Assembly: GCA_023250795.1 (NCBI GenBank)
Contig: JAHFAB010000031.1
Span: forward strand, 1 to 11,034
Direction: 5' to 3'
Origin: Bacteriovoracaceae bacterium
GTDB lineage: Bacteria; Bdellovibrionota; UBA1018
Length of the DNA: 11,034 nt
Part shown: one piece after another, positions 7,627 through 11,034 of the stretch
Numbering within the stretch: the stretch's first letter is position 1
Layout of the letters: each line of letters starts with the position of its first letter
Position numbers and translations under genes: made by a program
The notes under the pieces: model-generated
Databases searched by the model: none
Seen by the model: the letters and a program-made list of their open reading frames with translations, nothing else
Told to the model about the DNA's origin: nothing

Positions 7627-7713
7627 ACTGAGCGAGCAGTGTATCTTGCACAGGCCAGCGCTACTTCTTCAGAAGAAGTAGCGGTGCGTTACTAAGGTAG
7701 TACTCGCTGCAGT
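7627..7713. repeat. Long imperfect inverted repeat with perfect 12-bp core between rpmB and antitoxin gene
   Basis: The core at 7659-7683 has perfect 12-bp arms (CGCTACTTCTTC and its complement) around a single A. Pairing continues outward with gaps: TATCTT (7642-7647) with AAGGTA (7694-7699), AGCGAG (7631-7636) with CTCGCT (7703-7708), and ACTG (7627-7630) with CAGT (7710-7713). The outer right arm ends at the stop codon of the minus-strand antitoxin. It sits between convergent genes, so it may act as a bidirectional terminator or mRNA-end stabiliser, but neither side has a T run. A relic of a small mobile repeat is also possible. Confidence 0.6.
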
Positions 7714-8027
7714 CAGGCGGCGAGTGCCTTAATGACCGCGGACACAGTCGAAAGTTCTGGGTTAAACTTCTTTTTGGGCTCAATCAGATCATAAAGAGTT
7801 CGTCTTCCAATTCCAGCACGTGCTGCTAGATGCATCTTGTTTACTGTCATCAAGTGGGCAACAAGCACTTCACGAAAGGACTCAAGATCTCCTGTCTTGA
7901 TGCATCCCAAGAGGGTTTCGATAACGAGCTTAGCATCATTGAGCTCCTTACTTTTGAAGGGTTCGTATGCCTTCAAGGACTTCGTCACGGATTTTTTTTG
8001 CTTTTTTGATGTCTCGATTTTGGGCAT
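7713..8027 (-). CDS. HigA-like helix-turn-helix antitoxin
   Basis: Predicted antitoxin of the 'addiction module antidote' family that would bind the RelE/HigB-type toxin encoded upstream and repress the operon. Seen in 104 residues: a basic N-terminal tail (KKQKKSVTKSLK), a helical middle, and a helix-turn-helix at about 63-101 (MTVNKMHLAARAGIGRRTLYD, then ELSTVSAVIKALA). I chose ATG 8027-8025 because a perfect GGAGG (8040-8036) lies 8 nt upstream. A longer frame starting at 8114 exists but runs antiparallel to family length and lies inside the toxin gene, so I reject it. It overlaps the 3' end of the toxin frame by 80 bp. The gene is intact although its toxin partner is interrupted. Confidence 0.82.
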   Translation of the reverse strand: MPKIETSKKQKKSVTKSLKAYEPFKSKELNDAKLVIETLLGCIKTGDLESFREVLVAHLMTVNKMHLAARAGIGRRTLYDLIEPKKKFNPELSTVSAVIKALAA

Positions 8028-8259
8028 GCTTATTTCCTCCATATAATGCGACAATAACGGCATGTCCCCAATGGAAAGCGTAAACACGGGTTCCATTATG
8101 CCACCGTAATTCAATTAATCCTTCAAAGCGTTTATGATCCCCGAAGTGCCCTAACGAAATCATGTCGAGCCTGGCTTTGATGATTGCTTTTGTTTTAGGC
8201 TATTGGTCTTTTGCCCATTCATCAAATTCTGAAGTGGTTAAGACCTCGTACTGCCCCAT
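7948..8259 (-). pseudogene. RelE/HigB-type toxin gene interrupted by an in-frame TAG
   Basis: The intact toxin would be a roughly 103-residue mRNA interferase-like killer protein of the RelE/ParE superfamily. The frame reads from ATG 8259: MGQYEVLTTSEFDEWAKDQ, then TAG at 8202-8200, then PKTKAIIKARLDMISLGHFG and on through RVYAFHWG and NRDIKKAKKI to the stop at 7948. Both halves match the family (FxxWxxx-K-KAxIxARLxxxxxGxFGDxK), in one frame and with correct spacing, so a single nonsense change explains the break. TAG also ends rlmN, the flippase gene and mazF here, so readthrough by recoding is unlikely. Reinitiation at ATG 8163 could give a 71-residue product lacking the N-terminal helix. 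ATG 8277 is an alternative start for the original gene. Confidence 0.8.
8028..8040 (-). promoter_or_regulatory. Strong ribosome-binding site of the HigA-like antitoxin
   Basis: GGAGG at 8040-8036, 8 nt before ATG 8027. It is the best Shine-Dalgarno sequence in the accessory pocket and fixes the antitoxin start. It lies inside the toxin frame, so the antitoxin can be translated independently even though toxin translation stops early. Confidence 0.75.
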
Positions 8260-8265
8260 TCTTTG

Positions 8266-8294
8266 AGTGTACGGCATAGCACACATTTTGTCAA
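8266..8294 (-). promoter_or_regulatory. Predicted promoter of the RelE-like/HigA operon
   Basis: Minus strand: consensus TTGACA (8294-8289), 17-bp spacer, TACACT (8271-8266), then 6 nt to ATG 8259. Transcription would start at or next to the A of the start codon, giving a leaderless toxin mRNA. The -35 box is embedded in one arm of a 12-bp inverted repeat (8284-8295 with 8330-8341). The promoter appears undamaged, so the antitoxin is probably still transcribed. Confidence 0.55.
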
Positions 8295-8341
8295 ATATGA
8301 AACTTGCCTGGATTTATAGAACCAAACCCTTTGACAAAATG
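8284..8341. repeat. 12-bp perfect inverted repeat abutting the tRNA-Asp 3' end
   Basis: CATTTTGTCAAA at 8284-8295 and its exact complement TTTGACAAAATG at 8330-8341 are separated by 34 bp. The right arm ends one base before the first base of the tRNA 3' end (8342). The left arm supplies the -35 box of the RelE-like promoter. In a tRNA read-through transcript the arms could pair as a 12-bp stem. As DNA they could be a paired binding site for the antitoxin complex. No T run follows, so it is not a standard terminator. Confidence 0.65.
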
Positions 8342-8415
8342 CGGGAGTGGCGGGACTCGAACCCGCGACCTTCGCCGTGACAGGGCGACGTTGTAACCAA
8401 CTCAACTACACCCCC
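8342..8415 (-). tRNA. tRNA-Asp (anticodon GTC)
   Basis: The minus strand folds as a complete 74-nt cloverleaf: acceptor GGGGGTG/CACTCCC (one G-U pair), D stem GTTG/CAAC, anticodon stem TCGCC/GGCGA with loop CTGTCAC (anticodon GTC), and T arm GCGGG-TTCGAGT-CCCGC. The discriminator is G73, as expected for aspartate tRNA. CCA is not encoded (the next bases are CAT), so it must be added by nucleotidyltransferase. It stands between two toxin-antitoxin loci on the same strand. Confidence 0.97.
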
Positions 8416-8447
8416 ACAGAATAAGGGCAATATCTCTAGTAAGTTGA

Positions 8448-8476
8448 CTAGTATTCCAGGTTCAGAGAAATGTCAA
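8448..8476 (-). promoter_or_regulatory. Possible promoter of tRNA-Asp
   Basis: Consensus TTGACA (8476-8471), 17-bp spacer, then the weak -10 TACTAG (8453-8448). A start near 8441 would leave a leader of about 26 nt to be removed by RNase P. The -10 box lies in a small inverted repeat (CTAGT at 8436-8440 with ACTAG at 8447-8451). It begins about 20 bp after the mazF stop, so read-through from mazF is also possible. Confidence 0.4.
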
Positions 8477-8495
8477 CCAAACCTAATCCCAAAAC

Positions 8496-8834
8496 CTAAT
8501 CTCCAATAATTTCGTTTAACCCCTCAATCACTTGAGCTAACTCCTCTGGAGAGAGGGTTGATATTTTTTTTGTCAACCTTTGAGTGGAGAGTGTCCTAAT
8601 CTGACTGATTTTAATCCAAGATTTTTTTGGAAGCTTTACACTCTCAATTTCAAGAGTGAGTGGAAAAGGAGCTCTTTGAGGCTGACTGGTCAAAGCCACT
8701 GCGATGACAGTACCTGAACGTTCATTAAAAACATCATGACTCAAAATCAGAACGGGTCGTGTGCCTTTTTGCTCATTTCCTAAACTGGGGTCTAAACAGG
8801 CCCAGAAAATATCGCCCCTTAATATTTTGGCCAC
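8496..8834 (-). CDS. mazF: MazF/PemK-type mRNA interferase toxin
   Basis: Sequence-specific, ribosome-independent endoribonuclease toxin; the cleavage motif cannot be read from sequence. Seen in 112 residues: [19 protein letters not shown] from residue 6, then TRPVLILS with Arg26, then VIAVALTSQ with Thr49. Arg and Thr at these places are the catalytic pair known from Bacillus subtilis Maz[13 protein letters not shown] and the C-terminal helix [11 protein letters not shown] complete the fold. It appears intact. The start is GTG 8834-8832 with GAGGA 9 nt upstream (8848-8844); the gene overlaps the antitoxin end by 16 bp, as usual in mazEF. It ends in TAG. A short direct repeat (CCTAATC twice, 8484-8501) spans the stop. 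Confidence 0.95.
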   Translation of the reverse strand: MAKILRGDIFWACLDPSLGNEQKGTRPVLILSHDVFNERSGTVIAVALTSQPQRAPFPLTLEIESVKLPKKSWIKISQIRTLSTQRLTKKISTLSPEELAQVIEGLNEIIGD

Positions 8835-9058
8835 TCTTTGAGATCCTCATTTCCTTCTTCGGCCATTTCGGTTTCTTCTTTTTGATTGAGCAAAGCGCAA
8901 GCCCTAGCCAAACGAGAACGGTCAATTCGAGCCAGTTTTTCCTCTACCGCTTTTTGAATGGCAGAGCTTCTACTGGGAAAAACCCGTTTTTTTACAAGCC
9001 GATCCAATCTAACAAGCAATTCATGATGGATCGAAATAGCAAGTTTTGCTACAGCCAT
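8819..9058 (-). CDS. mazE: Ribbon-helix-helix antitoxin (MazE/CopG-like)
   Basis: Predicted antitoxin that neutralises MazF with its acidic C-terminal tail and represses the operon through its N-terminal DNA-binding dimer. Seen in 79 residues: strand AKLAISIH at 4-11, helix [11 protein letters not shown], turn [15 protein letters not shown] typical of ribbon-helix-helix proteins, and the acidic end [17 protein letters not shown] chose ATG 9058-9056. A frame extension to TTG 9097 is open, but that TTG is the first half of the predicted -35 box and the added residues (IGIT twice) encode only a tandem DNA repeat. No Shine-Dalgarno sequence is present, in agreement with a near-leaderless mRNA. 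The gene symbol is given by partner and fold; no closer subfamily is claimed. Confidence 0.85.
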   Translation of the reverse strand: MAVAKLAISIHHELLVRLDRLVKKRVFPSRSSAIQKAVEEKLARIDRSRLARACALLNQKEETEMAEEGNEDLKEWPKY

Positions 9059-9082
9059 AGTAATACCAATAGTAATACCAAT
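9059..9082. repeat. Perfect 12-bp tandem duplication directly upstream of mazE
   Basis: AGTAATACCAAT occurs twice without spacer (9059-9070 and 9071-9082), ending exactly at the mazE ATG. On the minus strand the unit reads ATTGGTATTACT. The upstream copy overlaps the predicted -10 box. Tandem half-sites of this kind suit ribbon-helix-helix dimers, so this is a candidate autoregulatory operator. Confidence 0.65.
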
Positions 9083-9097
9083 GACGGTCTTTGTCAA
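9069..9097 (-). promoter_or_regulatory. Predicted promoter of mazEF
   Basis: TTGACA (9097-9092), 17-bp spacer, TACTAT (9074-9069), then 10 nt to the mazE ATG, giving a leader of only about 3-4 nt. The -35 context ATTTGACAAA is identical over 10 bases to that of the RelE-like promoter (8297-8288). The -10 region coincides with the 12-bp tandem repeat, so repressor binding there would block transcription. Confidence 0.55.
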
Positions 9098-9109
9098 ATA
9101 AAATGGAGA

Positions 9110-9994
9110 CTACCCCAGCACAGGCCATTTTCTGAGACTGTACTCTTCGTCATGTACTTTTTGCATCTGACCCTGAATCTCGTCGTAAATGCGCTGGAGA
9201 TTCTCTTCTTCTGTCAGAGCCGAATCCATCATCGCAGCAACATCAATCGGAGGCAGAATTCTAAAAGTCATTTTAGCGGGCATAGGAACAAAAATAGCCA
9301 TGAATGCAGCTGGAGCGATCAAGAGAGGGAAAAATGTAAACACTCCCGTCGTCACACACCAAAGGAAAAAAAGTGACCTAAATGTAATGGGAAGTCCATG
9401 GAGACGAAATTTTTCTTTGAGCCCTAGTTTTTCTGCAATTTCTTCACCCCGATGTAAAATCACATAACTTTCATGCGCTCCAACGCTGACAATTGGAACG
9501 ATAGGAACTTTCGATTTCAAAGCCAGTCGAATAAAGCCTTTTCTCTGATAAAAATCTATTTTTTTCCTATCTTTGAAAGGCCGAAAAGATTCCTTCTCCC
9601 CACCCGGGTACACGAGTACTGAGTAATCCCTCCCCAAAGCTTCATAAGCCAGTTCGGGATCAGCAGGAATGGCCCCAATTCTGGGGATGATCCAACGAAA
9701 AAATGGATTTCCGAGAGCGATCCCATGCGCAAGTCCAAGCGCTCTACGCGAAGGCCCAAAACGCTTCCACCAGGCGTGAAAAAGCATGAGAACTTCAAAA
9801 GTCAGTAGACCGTTGTGATTTCCCACAAAAAGAACTTTCGAGTCAGGCACATTCTCCCAACCCGAGACATCACAACGAAAATAATGCTGATAAAGTCCCT
9901 CAAGAAACGGAGTAATTTTCTTTGCAAACTCTGGATCCACTCGACCCAAGTCCCTAAAAAGCCGCCTTTTCTGTGCAGACGTGACCATCGACAT
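9110..9994 (-). CDS. LPLAT-family acyltransferase (PlsC/MGAT-like)
   Basis: Predicted membrane-associated acyltransferase of the lysophospholipid acyltransferase superfamily, transferring fatty acid to a glycerolipid or related lipid; the exact acceptor is unknown. Seen in 294 residues: VGNHNGLLTFE at 57-67 (active-site His60), GLAHGIALGNPFFRWIIPRIGAIPAD, VYPGGEKESFRPFKDRKK at 128-145 and RKGFIRLALKSKVPIVPIVSVGAHE at 151-175. These are the family's blocks in order, closest to the LPLAT_MGAT-like/TMEM68 group. A hydrophobic stretch at about 207-236 is a likely membrane segment. The classical HX4D acid is not at its usual place: T65 stands there and E67 follows. The start ATG 9994 has GGAGGG 7 nt upstream. 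It lies downstream of prfB on the same strand, with its own predicted promoter. Confidence 0.88.
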   Translation of the reverse strand: MSMVTSAQKRRLFRDLGRVDPEFAKKITPFLEGLYQHYFRCDVSGWENVPDSKVLFVGNHNGLLTFEVLMLFHAWWKRFGPSRRALGLAHGIALGNPFFRWIIPRIGAIPADPELAYEALGRDYSVLVYPGGEKESFRPFKDRKKIDFYQRKGFIRLALKSKVPIVPIVSVGAHESYVILHRGEEIAEKLGLKEKFRLHGLPITFRSLFFLWCVTTGVFTFFPLLIAPAAFMAIFVPMPAKMTFRILPPIDVAAMMDSALTEEENLQRIYDEIQGQMQKVHDEEYSLRKWPVLG

Positions 9995-10001
9995 CAGTCA
10001 A

Positions 10002-10007
10002 CCCTCC
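10002..10007 (-). promoter_or_regulatory. Ribosome-binding site of the LPLAT gene
   Basis: GGAGGG, 7 nt before ATG 9994. It supports the upstream of two close ATGs (9994 rather than 9988). Confidence 0.65.
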
Positions 10008-10034
10008 CCCATTAAGATACACGACCTGATGCGA

Positions 10035-10063
10035 TGTATAATAAATTCCTCGCAGGCGGTCAA
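10035..10063 (-). promoter_or_regulatory. Possible promoter of the LPLAT gene
   Basis: TTGACC (10063-10058), 17-bp spacer, TATACA (10040-10035) between the prfB stop and the LPLAT start. A start near 10028 gives a leader of about 34 nt that contains the GGAGGG site. This is a normal leadered layout, in contrast to the fic and toxin promoters. Confidence 0.45.
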
Positions 10064-10069
10064 GAGAGA

Positions 10070-11034
10070 TTAGGGAAGATCGTCCTCTGCATCCTGCCCA
10101 CCCCGGGCCCAATTCCCAGTGATCCGACACGTGAGATATGCTTTCATAAACTCATCCAAAGCTCCATCCAAAGTTTTTTCGGCGGCAGAACTGGTACACG
10201 CCGTGCGGTGATCTTTGACCAACTTATAAGGGTGCAGGACATAAGAACGAATTTGACTCCCCCAAGTAATGTCTTTTTTCGAATCCTCAATCGCCGCCTG
10301 CTTCTTTCGCTCCTCCTCTAAGTATCGCTCATAGAGACGGGAACGCAAAACTTTCATGGCTAACGCTCTATTTTTTATTTGTGAACGCTCTTGTTGACAA
10401 ACCACCACGGTCCCCGTGGGAATGTGGGTTATTCGAACTGCAGAGTCCGTCGTATTGACCCCCTGCCCTCCTTTTCCCCCAGAGCGAAACACATCCGTCC
10501 TCAAATCGCTGGGATTAATGGCGACTTCGAAATCATCATCAATCTCAGGGGTGACAAACACGCTGGCAAAAGAGGTGTGCCGTCTTGCATTCGAGTCAAA
10601 CGGAGAGATTCTCACCAATCGATGCACTCCCGCTTCTGACTTGAGAAGACCGTAGGCATAAGATCCAGAAACTGTGATCGTCGCGTTTTTGATTCCCGCT
10701 TCTTCCCCGGGCAAAGCATCGAGTAAACTGACTTTAAACCCTTTGTCTCCCGCCCACCTCTGGTACATCCGAAGGAGCATTTGCGCCCAATCTTGGGATT
10801 CTGTTCCCCCGGCCCCTGCATTGATAGTGACGATCGCGTTCTTAGAGTCAGCTTCTTCGGAGAGCATTTTTCGGAATTCTGCCTGCTCAAATCTCTTGGT
10901 CAAAGGCTCTAGGCTGTCGCAGACCTCTTTGAGTGAAACTGCATCTTGCTCATCCATGCCGAGGTCAAAAAGAGTCATCGCATCTTGGAACTCTGATTCA
11001 AGCGCCTGAAACTCTCTCACTTCGACTTCAAGTT
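10070..11034 (-). CDS. prfB: Peptide chain release factor 2 (5' end outside window)
   Basis: Class I release factor that reads UAA and UGA stop codons and triggers peptidyl-tRNA hydrolysis. The frame is open to the window edge; the GTG at 11020 is an internal Val, and four more codons (LEVE) precede it, so the start and any programmed +1 frameshift site near codon 26 lie outside. Counting from that Val: GAGGTES at 69-75, the stop-codon-reading SPF tripeptide in RISPFDSNARRH at 129-131 (RF2, not the PxT of RF1), and the catalytic GGQ in SGGKGGQGVNTTDS at 164-166. The C-terminus keeps HPYKLVKDHRT but continues TACTSSAAEKTLDGALDEFM, diverging from the usual GN-x-VLDGDLD-x-FI pattern, and ends in an extra acidic tail (GGQDAEDDLP). 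It is followed by the LPLAT gene. Confidence 0.97.
   Translation of the reverse strand, partial: LEVEVREFQALESEFQDAMTLFDLGMDEQDAVSLKEVCDSLEPLTKRFEQAEFRKMLSEEADSKNAIVTINAGAGGTESQDWAQMLLRMYQRWAGDKGFKVSLLDALPGEEAGIKNATITVSGSYAYGLLKSEAGVHRLVRISPFDSNARRHTSFASVFVTPEIDDDFEVAINPSDLRTDVFRSGGKGGQGVNTTDSAVRITHIPTGTVVVCQQERSQIKNRALAMKVLRSRLYERYLEEERKKQAAIEDSKKDITWGSQIRSYVLHPYKLVKDHRTACTSSAAEKTLDGALDEFMKAYLTCRITGNWARGGQDAEDDLP

Noticed and set aside
7627..7713. Integron attC recombination site
   Set aside because: The size and imperfect symmetry fit, but no RYYYAAC/GTTRRRY core pair is present at the ends and no integrase or cassette is nearby.
8028..8114. A longer antitoxin beginning at 8114
   Set aside because: This part overlaps the toxin in another frame, has no family similarity, and a perfect GGAGG precedes ATG 8027.
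7948..8163. A 71-residue complete toxin starting at ATG 8163
   Set aside because: The same frame continues upstream across one TAG with residues that match the toxin family's N-terminus, so the short frame is the remainder of a broken gene.
8200..8202. TAG read as an amino acid (recoding or readthrough)
   Set aside because: TAG ends rlmN, the flippase gene and mazF in this window, so it works as a normal stop.
8342..8415. Prophage or genomic-island attachment site at tRNA-Asp
   Set aside because: I saw no integrase gene and no second copy of the tRNA 3' end in the window; only an inverted repeat outside the tRNA is present.
9059..9097. mazE starting at TTG 9097
   Set aside because: The TTG is part of the predicted -35 box, and the added residues only translate the 12-bp tandem repeat.
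1..11034. CRISPR arrays, transposase genes or a replication origin
   Set aside because: No regularly spaced repeats, transposase-like frames, or origin-type box clusters were seen on either strand.

Overview
The window looks like part of a compact Gram-negative bacterial chromosome. Housekeeping genes (rlmN, rdgB, rpmB, tRNA-Asp, prfB) are interspersed with accessory blocks. A cell-envelope polysaccharide cluster and a membrane-associated acyltransferase argue for a Gram-negative. The gene mix and medium GC would fit a deltaproteobacterial or Bdellovibrionota-like lineage, but that placement is only a guess. TAG, TAA and TGA are all used as stops, so the standard bacterial code applies.

Layout. 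(1) 1-1065, +: rlmN, whose 5' end lies off the window. (2) 1047-2069, -: an AT-richer gene for a class II Fic AMP-transferase with a C-terminal winged helix. It overlaps the rlmN tail by 19 bp and has a 15-bp perfect palindrome inside its predicted promoter. (3) 2123-6605: a small divergent polysaccharide cluster. Leftward are a GT4 glycosyltransferase, a SAM methyltransferase and a hexapeptide-repeat acyltransferase, joined by 4-bp start/stop overlaps. Rightward are a Wzx-type flippase and a DUF218/YdcF-type membrane protein, joined stop-to-start. (4) 6586-7574: rdgB (-) and rpmB (+), divergent. (5) 7575-9109: an accessory pocket around tRNA-Asp(GTC), all on the minus strand. It holds a MazEF-type toxin-antitoxin pair, the tRNA, and a RelE/HigB-type toxin gene broken by an in-frame TAG with its HigA-like antitoxin intact. 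A large imperfect inverted repeat closes the pocket against rpmB. (6) 9110-11034, -: an LPLAT-family acyltransferase and prfB (RF2), whose 5' end lies off the window.

How the genes work together. The polysaccharide genes would assemble and decorate a sugar unit (glycosyl transfer, methylation, O-acylation) and flip it across the inner membrane. No polymerase, chain-length regulator or initiating transferase is in view, so this is a fragment or a helper cluster. RlmN, L28 and RF2 serve translation, and RdgB cleans the nucleotide pool. The toxin-antitoxin and Fic genes are the mobile or selfish layer.

I found no clearly new multi-gene system. The most interesting signals are regulatory. Three accessory promoters (fic, relE-like, mazE) share a TTGAC(A/G)-N17 layout with a -10 box only 6-10 nt before the start codon, predicting leaderless or nearly leaderless mRNAs. 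Each also carries a distinct repeat: a palindrome, an inverted repeat against the tRNA end, and a 12-bp tandem duplication. A toxin has been disabled by a single stop codon beside an intact antitoxin.
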